Positions 8,352-19,432 of a stretch of DNA of 48,603 nt are shown piece after piece; position 1 is the first letter of the stretch, and each line of letters starts with the position of its first letter. Both the position numbers and the translations under genes were made by a program. Origin of the DNA: Vicinamibacteria bacterium (GTDB lineage Bacteria > Acidobacteriota > Vicinamibacteria > Fen-336); the NCBI GenBank assembly GCA_025994075.1, contig JAMQGV010000015.1, forward strand, positions 109,091 through 157,693, read 5' to 3'. The notes beneath the pieces are model-generated. The model did no database searches and was not told the origin of the DNA. It saw only the letters and a list, made by a program, of their open reading frames with translations.

Positions 8352-9656
8352 TCAGCGCGTCGGGCCGCCCTGGGCCACGGCCTGGATGTTGCGCAGCCGT
8401 TCCACGGCCCGGTTGGCGCGGTCGGCCACCTTGGCCGAGGGGTCGGAGATCAGCGGCGTCAGCCGCTCGATCGCCGCAGGGTCGCCGATCTGGGCCATGA
8501 CGTCGGCCAGCGCCGCCCGCACCTCGGGCTCGGGGTCGTTCAGGTAGGGATACAGGTCCGGCAGCAGGTCGCGCCCCATCTCGAGCAGGTATCGGCGGCA
8601 GCGCTCGCCCAGGTAGCGCGAGGGCAGCGACAGCACGATCGTGTCGACGAAGGCGCGGTCGCCCAGCCGCACGAGCGCGAAAGCCAGCGCCAGCCGCAGC
8701 GCCTCGGAGGACTCGCGCTGGAAGTCCTTCTTGAAGGCCGCGATCATCGAGCCGTCGGCGACGCGGGCCAGGCCCTCGATCGCCAGCCGGCGCCGCTCCT
8801 GGTCGGGGTCCTGGGCAAGGGAGCGGAACAGCTCGGCCTGCGCCGGGTCGGCCAGCCGGCTGAGCGCCTCCATCACCCGCAGCGAGACGTCGCGCGAGAG
8901 CTTCTGCTCCAGCATCTGCCGCAGCACCGGCGCCGCCTCGCGCACCTGCAGCACGCCGATCGCCTTCAGCGCGCGATCGCGCGGGTCGGAGGCCGCGTCG
9001 CCGAGCAACGCGATCAGGTCTCGCCCCTCCGCCGCCGTGCCGACCTTGCCGATCGCGCTCGCCGCCGCACCGCGCACCTCGGGGGCCGGGTCCTGCAGGG
9101 CACCGGCCAGAGCGGGCAGCGCCGGGCGGCCGTCGAGGATGCCGAGGGCATACGCCGCGCTCTCGCGCAGCGGGATCTCCGGATCGCCCAGCAGCCCCTG
9201 GATGCCCGCGTAGACCGAGGGGTCGACGCGCACCGTCACCGGCAGCGAAGAGCGCTCGTGCTCGTCCGCGAACGTGCGCAGGAACCGCGGCACGGCGCCC
9301 GCGCGCTCGACCTCGGCGTGCAGGTCGACGAGGGCACCCAGCGCCTCCTCCCGGATCCGCGGCTCGCCGTCGCCCAGCGACACGGTCAGCGCGGGCACCG
9401 CGCCGCGGTCGCGCAAGCCGGTCAGGGCCCGCACGACCTCCATCCGCACCCGCAGCTCGGGGTCGCGGACGAGCGCCGCGAGCGGCGCCACCGCGTCGGT
9501 GCGGCCGCTCTTGCCGAGCTGCGCCGCCGCCTCCTGCCGGGTTCGGGCGTTGGGGCTCTTGAGGTTGGCCACCAGGTCCTCGAACGTCGGCCGCGCCGCT
9601 GCCGCCGGCAGCGCCAGCGACACCGCGATCAGCGTCAGGAGTCCCCGCTTGGTCAT
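8352..9656 (-). CDS. HEAT-repeat protein, exported
   Basis: 434 residues, ATG at 9656 preceded by AGGAGG. A signal peptide (about 1-20, ending 'ALPAAAA') is followed by tandem HEAT/PBS-lyase-type repeats through the whole mature chain. Recognisable units include 'SPNARTRQEAAAQLGKSG', 'DPELRVRMEVVRALTGL', 'DPAPEVRGAAASAIGKVG' and 'DPEPEVRAALADVMAQIG'. Such solenoids are protein-interaction scaffolds and no catalytic residues are evident. It is the last gene of the run ABC permease, ATPase, ATPase-associated domain, S41 protease, and starts 20 bases after the protease stop. A partner or adaptor of the protease is a reasonable guess but unproven. Confidence 0.85.
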   Translation of the reverse strand: MTKRGLLTLIAVSLALPAAAARPTFEDLVANLKSPNARTRQEAAAQLGKSGRTDAVAPLAALVRDPELRVRMEVVRALTGLRDRGAVPALTVSLGDGEPRIREEALGALVDLHAEVERAGAVPRFLRTFADEHERSSLPVTVRVDPSVYAGIQGLLGDPEIPLRESAAYALGILDGRPALPALAGALQDPAPEVRGAAASAIGKVGTAAEGRDLIALLGDAASDPRDRALKAIGVLQVREAAPVLRQMLEQKLSRDVSLRVMEALSRLADPAQAELFRSLAQDPDQERRRLAIEGLARVADGSMIAAFKKDFQRESSEALRLALAFALVRLGDRAFVDTIVLSLPSRYLGERCRRYLLEMGRDLLPDLYPYLNDPEPEVRAALADVMAQIGDPAAIERLTPLISDPSAKVADRANRAVERLRNIQAVAQGGPTR

Positions 9657-9676
9657 GCCCCCTCCTCTTCCGTCCC

Positions 9677-11377
9677 TCACCGGCCCGCGGCGCGGGCCAC
9701 CCGCAGTTCGGCCTCGCGGGCGGCCACGAACGCCTGCGGGTCCTTCAGCAGCAGCTCGGCGCGCGGGACCAGCTCCAGCGCCTTCTGGAGCTGCACGTCC
9801 CACGCGAGCGTCCGGCGCCGGGCCTCCGCGTCGCCCCACACCTGGCGCAGGATCTCCTCGAACAGGATGCGCGAGATCAGCTCGCGGTGGGCCGCGAACT
9901 CGTCGTCGGCGAGCGGTATCTTCTGCTCGCCGAGGTGGCGCCGGAAGTCCTCGAGCACGGCCGCGTCGACGCTGAAGTCGCGCCGGATCGGCTTCAGCCG
10001 CGAGATGCCGGCGTCGTTGCGCGAGCCCGCGCCCTCGATCTTCGCCTGGCCGGCGCTCTCCGCCGGCTCGAAGGTGCGCGCGAAGCCGACGAACGCCTGG
10101 CGGCCGACCAGCGCGGCCACCGGCTTCGGCAGCGTCTCGCGCTCCACGCAGTAGTCCGGCGTGATGCCGTCGCCACCGTAGACCTTGCGGCCGGCGTCGG
10201 TCAGTCGCGCGTCCTCGCCGGACTCGCGGCACACCTCCCGCTCGCGGGGCGAGACGTAGTCCTCGAGCGCCGTGTGGCCGTAGTCGCGCTGGATCAGCCG
10301 GCCCGCGGGCGTGTAGTAGCGCGCCGTGGTCAGCGCCAGCGCGTAGCCGCGCGAGGAGCGCAGCGGCAGGATCGTCTGCACGAGGCCCTTGCCGAACGTG
10401 GTCTCGCCGACGATCAGGCCGCGGTCGTGGTCCTGGATCGCGCCGGCGACGATCTCGGAGGCCGACGCGCTGTGCCGCGAGACCAGCACGACGAGCGGCA
10501 GGTCCGCGAAGGCGCTGTCGCGCTCGGTGATGAAGGTCGCCTCGTCGCGCTTGTAGCGGCCCTTGGTGAAGACGACGAGCTGCCCCTTCTTCAGGAACAG
10601 GTTGGAGACCGCGAAGGCCTGGTCCAGGAGCCCGCCCGGGTTGTCGCGGATGTCGAGAACCACCGAAGTCGCGCCCTGCTTGATCAGCCCCTTCAGCGCG
10701 CGCTCGAGCTCGCGCTCGCAGTCGGCCGGCTCGCCCGAGCGGCAGGCGGTCGTCTCGTTGAAGTCGATCAGCCGCACGTAGCCGGTCTTCGGCGTCGCCA
10801 TGAAGGCGTAGGGGACCGAGTGGAGCGGGATCTCGTCGCGCAGCACCGTGAACTCCAGCGGCGCGTCGTAGCCCTTGCGCTCGATCGTGATCTGGACCGG
10901 CGAGCCCTTGGGGCCGCGCAGCCGCTTGACCGCGTCGTCGATGCTGATGCCGCGCGCGTCCTGGCCCTCGATCCGCGCGATCACGTCGCCCGTCCGCAGT
11001 CCCAGCCGGTGCGCCGGCGTGCCCTCGAAGATGGCGACGACGGTGATGCCGCCGTCGATCGACTGCACCGTGATGCCCAGCCCGTAGTAGGACCCGCGCT
11101 GCTTCTCCTGGAGGCTCGAGTACTCCTTGACCTCGAGGAAGTTGGAGTGCGGGTCGAGGGTGCGCAGCATCTCGCGCACCGAGGCGCTCACCAGGCGGTC
11201 GGTCGGAACCTCCTCCGCGTAGTTTTCCTCGATGGCGCCGAGGAGGGCGGTGTACAGGCGCAGCCGCTCGGAGAGCTGGGTCGTGCCGGCGAGCGCCCGC
11301 TCGCCGAACAGCCCGCCCGCCAGCGTCGAGGCCGCCAGGATGCCCAGGCACAACGTCGTCAGGCGAGAGATCCGCAT
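9677..11377 (-). CDS. S41 family C-terminal processing peptidase
   Basis: 566 residues. The signal or anchor segment is about 8-30. A PDZ domain follows (about 95-180, 'YYGLGITVQSIDGGITV'), then the S41 core with the Ser-Lys dyad S305 ('SASASEIVAGA') and K330 ('TTFGKGLVQ'), 25 residues apart as in Prc/CtpA. It is predicted to cleave misfolded or tagged proteins in the periplasm. Insertions relative to short CtpA enzymes contain two cysteine pairs, C212/C220 and another near 395-420, possibly disulfides. About 130 extra residues follow the catalytic core. The ATG has AGGAGA five bases upstream, and an extended -10 (TGCTATCAT) lies at 11422-11414. The HEAT gene follows 20 bases later. Confidence 0.93.
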   Translation of the reverse strand: MRISRLTTLCLGILAASTLAGGLFGERALAGTTQLSERLRLYTALLGAIEENYAEEVPTDRLVSASVREMLRTLDPHSNFLEVKEYSSLQEKQRGSYYGLGITVQSIDGGITVVAIFEGTPAHRLGLRTGDVIARIEGQDARGISIDDAVKRLRGPKGSPVQITIERKGYDAPLEFTVLRDEIPLHSVPYAFMATPKTGYVRLIDFNETTACRSGEPADCERELERALKGLIKQGATSVVLDIRDNPGGLLDQAFAVSNLFLKKGQLVVFTKGRYKRDEATFITERDSAFADLPLVVLVSRHSASASEIVAGAIQDHDRGLIVGETTFGKGLVQTILPLRSSRGYALALTTARYYTPAGRLIQRDYGHTALEDYVSPREREVCRESGEDARLTDAGRKVYGGDGITPDYCVERETLPKPVAALVGRQAFVGFARTFEPAESAGQAKIEGAGSRNDAGISRLKPIRRDFSVDAAVLEDFRRHLGEQKIPLADDEFAAHRELISRILFEEILRQVWGDAEARRRTLAWDVQLQKALELVPRAELLLKDPQAFVAAREAELRVARAAGR

Positions 11378-11413
11378 GTCTCCTTCGGTGCGCGCTTCAA
11401 GGGTCCCCGCCGC

Positions 11414-11422
11414 ATGATAGCA
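11414..11422 (-). promoter_or_regulatory. Possible extended -10 promoter for the S41 protease
   Basis: The minus strand reads TGCTATCAT, matching TGn-TATCAT, in the gap between the ATPase-associated gene and the protease. Transcription would start near 11407, leaving a leader of about 30 bases with its Shine-Dalgarno. I see no good -35. It would allow protease expression independent of the ABC genes upstream. Confidence 0.35.
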
Positions 11423-11423
11423 G

Positions 11424-11906
11424 TCACTCCGCGGCCGGCAGCAGGAACTCGTCGGCGTCGGGGTCGACGTCGAACAACTCGACGTAGCGGGCCCAGTCCA
11501 GCGCCGTGGACAACTGCCGCTCGGCCTCGCCCGGGGAGAAGTGCTCGCGAAGCTGCTCCCGCAGCTCCTCGCGCGGGACCCGGCCGTGCGGCGCGCCGCG
11601 CAGCGCCTGCAGGATGCGCTGCACGAGCGGCAGATCGCCCACCGCCCGCGCCAGCCGGTCCTTGCGGTCGGCTTCTTCGGCCTCCGCGACGGCCCGCCCC
11701 TCCGCGGTCAGCTCGATGTCGCCCGAGTGGATCACCACCAGCCCCAGCGCGCGCGCCGCCGAGGTCACGGGCAGCAGGTCGTCGAGCTCGTAGCCCAGCG
11801 GCCCGCCCAGCTTGTAGAGGTCCTCGCGGCCGTGCGGGGCCTCCCTGAGGTGCTCGAGCAGGCCCAGCACCATGCCGATCGCCGCGTGTGGCAGCGGGTC
11901 GTTCAT
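11424..11906 (-). CDS. Free-standing AAA-associated C-terminal domain protein of ABC transporter
   Basis: 160 residues, ATG with GGAGGAG immediately upstream. The sequence resembles the AAA_assoc_C domain normally fused to the C-terminus of nitrate/sulfonate/bicarbonate-type ABC ATPases: 'LLEHLREAPHGREDLYKLGG' at the start, 'VTSAARALGLVVIHSGDIELTAEGR' in the middle, then a winged-helix-like segment with 'ALDWARYVELFDVDPD' near the end. Here it is separate and starts ten bases after the ATPase stop. It probably binds or regulates that ATPase. No catalytic motif is present. The C-terminus is acidic. Confidence 0.75.
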   Translation of the reverse strand: MNDPLPHAAIGMVLGLLEHLREAPHGREDLYKLGGPLGYELDDLLPVTSAARALGLVVIHSGDIELTAEGRAVAEAEEADRKDRLARAVGDLPLVQRILQALRGAPHGRVPREELREQLREHFSPGEAERQLSTALDWARYVELFDVDPDADEFLLPAAE

Positions 11907-11916
11907 CTCCTCCCCC

Positions 11917-12677
<761 letters not shown>

Positions 12678-12681
<4 letters not shown>

Positions 12682-14375
12682 GCGTCGAGCTTGTAGCGCG
12701 TGGTGACGCGCTGGTAGAGGGGCGCCCAGAAGGCGCGGTTGACGCCCACGATCATCGCGATCATCAGGGCGAGGCTGGCGGCGATCACCTGCGGGTCCGC
12801 GGTCTCGTAGGTGGCGCGGTCGAGCGCGGCGCCGATCCCCCGCACGGCGTAGGTGCGCCCGTCGACGACCAGGTACTCGCACAGGATCATCGCGTTCCAT
12901 CCCGCGCCCCACGCCGTCAGGCACCCGGTGACCAGTCCCGGCAGCACGGCCGGCAGGAACACGTGGCGCAGCCGGCCCAGCCGCGACAGGCCGAGCGAGC
13001 GGGCCGCCTCGTTCATCTCGCGCGGAATCGCGGCCGCGGCGCCCATCACGTTGAAGAGCACGTACCAGAACATCGTCGTCAGCGAGAGCAGCAGCGCTGC
13101 CCCCTCGAGGCCCAGGCCACGCGCGACCAGGGCGACGATCAGCGGGAAGAAGGCGGCGGCCGGCACGCTGGCCGCGATCTGGATCACGGCCAGCGACGGC
13201 CCCCGCCAGGCGGGGCGCGAGGCGACCAGGGCCGCCAGCGGCACCGCGAGCAGGGCCGAGGCGCCGACCCCGAAGCCGACCCGCAGCAGGCTCAGCACCA
13301 GGTCGACCGGCAGGCCCGCGAGCGCCGGCGACAGCGGAGCCTCGACGAAGGTGCGGTAGGCGTGGCGGGCGGCCAGCCCGCCCAGCGCGACCAGAGGCAG
13401 CAGCAGCGCGGCCTGCAGCGCGCGGCGGCTGGCCACCGCGTCGAGCGCCCTGCCCGCGAAACGGAAGGCGGCTTCCGAGCCCGGCACCACGACCCGGCCG
13501 ATCAGCGCCCGGACCAGGCGGCTCCGCATCAGCACCCGGGCGACCCGCGGCACCTGGGGCCGGTCGCCGGACTCGTCGAAGTGGAAGCGCTCCGCGTAGG
13601 TCTCGAGCGGGCCCCACACGAGAAGGTGCATCGCCGCCGTGACGGCCACCAGGCACAGCAGGGCCGCGGCCGTCTGCTCGTAGCGCCCCGCCACGACGGA
13701 CTGCGCGAGGTAGGAACCGAGGCCGGGCAGCGTGTAGCGGGCCGGGCCCACGGCGATGATCTCGCTCGCGATCAGGAAATAGAAGCCGTTCGCCCACGAC
13801 AGGAGCGAGTTGTAGACGAGGTTCGGGAACACGGCGGGCAGCACGAGGCGGCTCCAGCGGGAGGCGCCTCGCAGGCCGAGCTGCCGGGCGGCGAGCGCGA
13901 TGTCCTCGGGCAGCGTCGCCAGGCTCTCGTAGACGCCGAAGGCGAGGTTCCAGAACATGCAGGTGAAGATCAGGAACACCGCGGCGGCTTCGACCCCGAG
14001 CGCCGAGCCGGCGGTGACGCGGATGAAGAAGGCCACCGCCACCGGGAAGAAGCCGAGGATCGGGACCGACTGCAGCACGTCGAGCACGGGCAGGATCACG
14101 CGGCGCGCCGCGGCGCTGCGGGCGGCCGCGTGCCCGACCGCCAGCGCCGCGAGCAGCGCCAGGGCGTAGGCCGCCCCCAGCCGCAGCAGCGACAGCGCGA
14201 GGTACGCCGGCAGCAGGGCCGGCCGCAACTCGAGGGCAGGCGCGTCGTGGGGCCGCAGCGAGGCCGAGGCGAAGAAGGCGAGCGCCGTCAGCCCGGCGAG
14301 CGCCACCACGACGCCGGCATCGACGGGCAGCGACGAGCGCGATCGACCGGCGCGCCGGGGCGCATCGAGCGGCAC
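12678..14375 (-). CDS. Two-domain ABC permease, nitrate/sulfonate/taurine type
   Basis: 565 residues containing two tandem BPD_transp_1 permease domains (about 60-260 and 345-555). Each has an EAA loop: 'EDIALAARQLGLRGASRW' in the first and 'EMNEAARSLGLSRLGRLR' in the second, both followed by 'PAV(F/L)P'. One chain therefore provides the whole membrane channel that usually needs two subunits. A GTG start at 14375 without Shine-Dalgarno lies exactly where transcription from TGCTAGCAT (14390-14382) would begin, so the mRNA may be leaderless. It is the first gene of the run that continues with the ATPase, the AAA-associated domain, the protease and the HEAT protein. Confidence 0.92.
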
Positions 14376-14381
14376 CCGCGG

Positions 14382-14390
14382 ATGCTAGCA
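14382..14390 (-). promoter_or_regulatory. Extended -10 promoter of the ABC transporter operon
   Basis: The minus strand reads TGCTAGCAT. The predicted start, about seven bases after the hexamer, coincides with the GTG of the permease at 14375. The same nonamer is present in the palindrome at 7810-7819. No clear -35 is seen. Confidence 0.4.
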
Positions 14391-14396
14391 AAGGCG

Positions 14397-14422
14397 CCGG
14401 GACCGGGCTGCCCCGGCCCCGG
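14397..14422 (-). terminator. GC-rich hairpin after the outer-membrane protein gene
   Basis: CCGGGACCGGG and CCCCGGCCCCGG arms form a long GC stem with one mismatch around a short loop, about 20 bases downstream of the outer-membrane protein stop. There is no U-tract, so it is a weak terminator candidate or a pause/RNA-stability hairpin. Confidence 0.3.
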
Positions 14423-14443
14423 CCGACCCTTGCCTTTCCGGAT

Positions 14444-15118
14444 CTAGAACCTCACGTGGAGGCCGATGGTGGCGGAGGCGCCGGAGAGGTCGATCTTGTT
14501 GCCGCGGAAGTCGTCCGGCATGTCGTCCTTCGCCCACAGGTAGCGACCCTCGAGCGCCAGCGCGAAGTCGTCGCCGAACGGCACCCGCAGGCCCGCCACC
14601 GCGTGCAGGCCGAAGGTCACGCTCTCCGAGACGAAGGCGTCGTCGTAGATGTCGAAGCGGCCGTCGAAGTCGATGAACTCGCCGAACTCCTCGTACGTGT
14701 AGGCCACCAGGTCGGCGCCCACGCCGAGGTAGGGCTGCACGGCGCTGTAGCGGTCGCCGGGCACGAACTTGACGGTGACGCCGATCGGCACCATCTCGAG
14801 CCGCAGGGTCTGGAGGATGTCGTTGCCGCGGCCGTCCACGTAGTCGCGGTAGGCGGTGTCGATCTCGCGCTCGTAGTAGTCGAGGCTGACGCCCAGCTCG
14901 ACCTTCTCGCCGAGCCGGTGCGAGTACTCGACGCCGCCGAAGACGCCCGTCCAGTCGGACTTCGAGACGGTGTAGAGGATCTCGTCGTCGCGGAACAGGT
15001 TGGAGTCGGCGCGCGGGAAGTAGGCACCGACGCGCAGGTCGAGGCCCTGGGCCGCGGCGGGCGCGGCGGGCGCGAGGAGCACGGCGCTGGCGAAGGCGGC
15101 GAGGGCGATGCGACGCAT
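14444..15118 (-). CDS. Outer-membrane beta-barrel protein
   Basis: 224 residues. A signal peptide (about 1-23, 'APAAPAAAQG') is followed by alternating amphipathic strands and a C-terminal phenylalanine ('ATIGLHVRF'), the signature recognised by the Bam machinery. Strand-like segments rich in Tyr, Val and Gly recur every 15-25 residues, consistent with an OmpW/OmpA-size barrel of eight strands. The loops are acidic. Function is unknown; such barrels are often structural or small-molecule channels. It is transcribed alone, downstream of tRNA-Cys on the same strand and separated by about 150 bases. Confidence 0.8.
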   Translation of the reverse strand: MRRIALAAFASAVLLAPAAPAAAQGLDLRVGAYFPRADSNLFRDDEILYTVSKSDWTGVFGGVEYSHRLGEKVELGVSLDYYEREIDTAYRDYVDGRGNDILQTLRLEMVPIGVTVKFVPGDRYSAVQPYLGVGADLVAYTYEEFGEFIDFDGRFDIYDDAFVSESVTFGLHAVAGLRVPFGDDFALALEGRYLWAKDDMPDDFRGNKIDLSGASATIGLHVRF

Positions 15119-15218
15119 GGCGTTGTCTCTCCTGGGGGACGTTCTCGGGCCCCCTGCAGAGGTGAGTGCAGAAACCCTGCCAGCCTCGATACGCCGTGCA
15201 TCCCCGCCAGGCTCGGCG

Positions 15219-15245
15219 AGCTCGCCCGGACCCGCCGGGCGAAGC
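15219..15245 (-). other. Hairpin between tRNA-Cys and the outer-membrane protein gene
   Basis: AGCTCGCCCGG and CCGGGCG(A)AGCT form an 11-bp stem with one bulged A around ACCCG. It lies 24 bases past the tRNA-Cys 3' end and about 100 bases before the barrel gene. It could end the tRNA transcript, but no U-tract follows in either direction. Confidence 0.35.
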
Positions 15246-15268
15246 TGTCCCCTGTGGAGGACGCGAGT

Positions 15269-15344
15269 TGGAGGCGGCGACCGGAGTCGAACCGGTGAAT
15301 AGAGGTTTTGCAGACCTCCGCCTTGACCACTTGGCTACGCCGCC
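15269..15344 (-). tRNA. tRNA-Cys (GCA)
   Basis: 76 bases including encoded CCA (minus strand of 15271-15269). The acceptor GGCGGCG (15344-15338) pairs with CGCCGCC before the discriminator T. The D-loop contains 'AGTGGTCAAGGC', the anticodon loop is TCTGCAAA with anticodon GCA, and the T-arm is CCGGTTCGAATCCGG. All cloverleaf elements are present. The cognate synthetase gene cysS lies about 600 bases away on the same strand. The promoter is at 15383-15411. Confidence 0.97.
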
Positions 15345-15382
15345 CCTGCGGCCGCCGAAGGCGACCTTTCCGAGGCCCTGAC

Positions 15383-15411
15383 ACTATAAAGGACTCGCGG
15401 ATGGCCTTCAA
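15383..15411 (-). promoter_or_regulatory. Sigma-70 promoter of tRNA-Cys
   Basis: The minus strand reads TTGAAG (15411-15406), 17 bases, TATAGT (15388-15383). The predicted start is near 15376, about 32 bases before the mature tRNA end. Strong match and correct spacing. Confidence 0.75.
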
Positions 15412-15428
15412 CAGCAGCCCGCGCGGGC

Positions 15429-15457
15429 TTGACGAACGTGCGACCTCCGGCTATCTT
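15429..15457 (+). promoter_or_regulatory. Sigma-70 promoter of tRNA-Gly
   Basis: TTGACG (15429-15434), 17 bases, TATCTT (15452-15457). The predicted start is near 15464, nine bases before the mature tRNA 5' end. It is divergent from the tRNA-Cys promoter. Confidence 0.75.
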
Positions 15458-15472
15458 TCCTCTCGCTGCTGG

Positions 15473-15547
<75 letters not shown>

Positions 15548-15554
15548 TCCTCGC

Positions 15555-15575
15555 AGCCGGCCTGAGCTTCCGGCT
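15555..15575 (+). terminator. Hairpin after tRNA-Gly
   Basis: AGCCGG and CCGGCT arms pair around a nine-base loop, eight bases past the tRNA 3' end and just before the end of the convergent yraN. No U-tract follows, so it is a weak terminator. Confidence 0.3.
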
Positions 15576-15583
15576 CGGCCTCC

Positions 15584-15936
15584 TCAGACGCTGAACGCCC
15601 CGCGGTCGTGTCTCAGCCGGGGCGGGCTCACCCCCAGGTCGATCGAGATGACGTCGAAGCGGTAGGCCTGTCCGTCCTCCCCGTGCCGCGCGGCCCAGGC
15701 GTGCGCTGCCGCCGCCAGCCGGCGCTGCTTGGCCGGAGTCACCGCTTCGTAACCGAAGCCGTGAGCGCTCCCCCGGCGTGCCTTGACCTCGACGAAGACG
15801 ATCGTCTTTCCGTCGCGGGCGACCAGATCGATCTCGCCGGCCCGGGTCCGGAAGTTGCGCGCGAGGATCACGAAGCCCGCCGCCTCGAGGAAGGCGCAGG
15901 CGGCGTCCTCGCCCGGCCGGCCCGCGGCCGGGCCCT

Positions 15937-15940
<4 letters not shown>
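15584..15940 (-). CDS. YraN family (UPF0102) nuclease-fold protein
   Basis: 118 residues. The endonuclease-like motif is complete: 'GEDAACAFLEAAGFVILARNFR' begins the fold, followed by 'GEIDLVARDGKTIVFVEVKAR' with the D-x(n)-E-x-K metal-binding core. Length matches the family (about 115-130). No ATG, GTG or TTG exists in frame between the conserved N-terminus and the preceding gene. The only fitting start is a CTG at 15940 overlapping the cysS stop as CTGA, the same four-base overlap used by many neighbours. The function of YraN proteins is unsettled; DNA processing or recombination is suspected. Its position directly after cysS suggests translational coupling. Confidence 0.85.
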
Positions 15941-17333
<1,393 letters not shown>

Positions 17334-17337
<4 letters not shown>

Positions 17338-18968
17338 CTCTCCGTTGCCTTCAGGACCAGGACGGTCAGGTCGTCGGTGCAGCCCGCCGCCCCCGTCCAG
17401 CTTCTCACTCCTTCGACCACGCCCGAAAGCAGCGCGGCGGCCCCCTGCCCGCGGCGCGCCTGCAGCGCGCGCACCAGGCGCTCGTCGCCCCACTCGTTGC
17501 CGCCCGCGTCCTGGGCCTCGGTCGCCCCGTCGGTGACCGCCGCGATCACGTCTCCCGGGGCGAGTTGCAGCTCGCCCACCTCGCAGCCGATCTCCTCCAG
17601 CAGACCGAGCACCGGCGCCCCGCGGTCGAGTCGCGTCACGCCTCCGTCGGCGCGCAGCAGGAACGGCGGCACGTGCCCGGCGCTCGCGTACTGCAGGCGG
17701 CCGCTCGCGGGGTCGAGCTCCGCGTAGAAGAGCGTGACGTACTTCGAGGGCGACGTGCTCTCGCACAGGAAGCGGTTGAGGCGGACCATCAGGCGGTCGA
17801 TCGGCAGCGACCCGGCCAGCGCCCGCAGCGACGCGTGGAGCGACGCCATCAGCAGGCTGGCCGGCGTGCCCTTGCCCGAGATGTCGGCCACCGCCAGCGC
17901 GAGCCGTCCTTCTGGCAGCGGGATGTAGTCGAACAGGTCGCCGCCGACCTCGTAGCAGGAGTCGCTCGCCGCCGCCAGCTCGTAGCCCGGCAGCCGGGGG
18001 CAGCCGCGCGGGAACAGGCTGCCCTGGATCTCGCGGGCGATCTGCAGCTCGCGATCCTGGCGCTCCTTGGACAGCCTCACCCGCTGCAGGCGCAGGGTGT
18101 CGAGCGCGGCCAGCGCCTGCTGGCCGAGCGTGGCCGCGAAGTCGAGGTCCTCGTCGGATGCCGGCGCCCCCGAGATCCGCGGGCCGATCGCGAAGAAGCC
18201 CTCGGGGCGCGCCCCGATGCGCAGCGGGATCACGGTCGCGAGCCGCATCTCCGCCAGCCCCTCCCGCGGCTCCCCCGGGGGCAGCTCCTCGACGGCCGTC
18301 GGCCGCTCCAGCAGCGCGAGCAGCGGCGCGCTCGCGGCCGCCGAAAAGGCCCGGGCCGACGTCGAGCGCACGCCCTTGGCGCCGGCCAGGGTCAGCCCCT
18401 CGCCGCCCGCGAGGTAGAGCGCGGCGCGGGAGACGACGAGGTGGCCCATCAGCGTCGAGAGCGCGACGTTGACGACGCCGGCCTCCTCGCCGCTGGCGGC
18501 CAGCTCGCGGGTGATCTCGAACAGCGTCTTGAGCTGGAACACCTTCACCGACAGCCGCTGGTTCAGGCGGCGCACCTCGTCGTCGGCCCGCTGCGGCCCC
18601 AGCCGCTCGCCGAGCAGGCCGCACAGCGCCGGCAGCGCGGGCGCGTCCGCATCTCCCCCGCCGAAGCCGAGGGCCCCCACCAGGCGGTCGGCATGGCGCA
18701 CGGCGAGCAGGCGGTCGAGGCCCAGCGGCAGCGGCCCCGGCTCGTCGACCTGCGCGGTCTCCAGGCGCACGGCGGACGAAGCCTCGCGGGCGGCGACGCC
18801 CCGCGCCGCCCGCAGGCGAAGCCCTTCGCCTTCGGCGGCGAACAGCGCGAGCGACGACGCCCCGGTCAACCGCTCGGCCAGCTCGAGCGTCGCCGCGTGG
18901 GCCGCCTCGTCGCTGCTCATGGCGGGCAACGCCTCCAGCAGCCGGGCCAGCTCGCTCGCGCCCTTCAT
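17334..18968 (-). CDS. GAF-SpoIIE (PP2C-type) serine phosphatase, RsbU-like
   Basis: 544 residues from the ATG at 18968, which overlaps the kinase stop (ATGA). A 13-residue upstream extension is possible but less likely. Residues about 15-310 hold one or two GAF-like sensor domains. A short helical linker 'LSKERQDRELQIAREIQGSLFP' (about 313-335) leads into the SpoIIE phosphatase domain (about 335-544). Metal-binding signatures are visible: 'GGDLFDYIPL', 'ADISGKGTPASLLM', 'TDGATEAQD' and 'TDDLTVLVL'. It is expected to dephosphorylate the STAS protein encoded two genes upstream, opposing the adjacent kinase. The signal sensed is unknown. It is translated directly into cysS through an ATGA overlap. 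Confidence 0.92.
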
Positions 18969-19432
18969 CGGTGCGGGCCGGCGGGCCGGCGTTTCTGCAG
19001 GCAGCACACGTTGCTGCGGCCCGAGCGTCGGTAGGTCACCGAGTCCATCAGCCGCGTCATCAGGTGCACGCCGAAGCCACCGCGGCGCCGCTCGGCCGCG
19101 TAGCGCACGGCGTCGACCCGCGGCATCGCGCGCGGGTCGACCGTCACGCCCTGGTCGACCACCTCGACTCGCAGTTCGTCCGGGCGCAGCGCGAAGCGGA
19201 CCTGCACCGGGCCGCCGGGACGGCCCGCGTAGGCGTGCTCGACGACGTTGGCGACGGCCTCGTCCGTGGCCAGCGCGACCGCGTCGGCGTCCGCCGTCGC
19301 GAAGCCGGCCGCTTCGGCCATGGAGCGAGCGGTCTCGCGCACGAGGGAGAGGTAGCGGGTGTGGGCCGGGAAGCCGAGGGCGACGGTCGGCCGCGTCCGC
19401 GACCGGGGGCGAGCGGGCCGTTCCGGGCTCAG
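18965..19432 (-). CDS. Anti-sigma-factor-type serine kinase (RsbW/SpoIIAB-like HATPase_c_2)
   Basis: 155 residues. GHKL ATPase boxes are visible: N-box 'ATDEAVANVVEHAY', G1 'VEVVDQGV', G2 'RRGGFGVHLM'. The chain ends in a Cys-Cys/basic tail. The conserved first strand ('VALGFPAHTRYLSLV') lies upstream of the first in-frame ATG (19322). The only start that keeps it is a CTG at 19432, overlapping the STAS stop as CTGA. By family knowledge it phosphorylates the STAS antagonist and may bind a sigma factor or another target. No sigma factor gene is visible here, so the output is unknown. Confidence 0.85.
   Translation of the reverse strand: MSPERPARPRSRTRPTVALGFPAHTRYLSLVRETARSMAEAAGFATADADAVALATDEAVANVVEHAYAGRPGGPVQVRFALRPDELRVEVVDQGVTVDPRAMPRVDAVRYAAERRRGGFGVHLMTRLMDSVTYRRSGRSNVCCLQKRRPAGPHR

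Noticed and set aside
8352..11351. Single 999-residue HEAT protein including upstream frame
   Set aside because: The part before 9656 lies out of frame within the S41 protease. A signal peptide and AGGAGG mark the true start at 9656.
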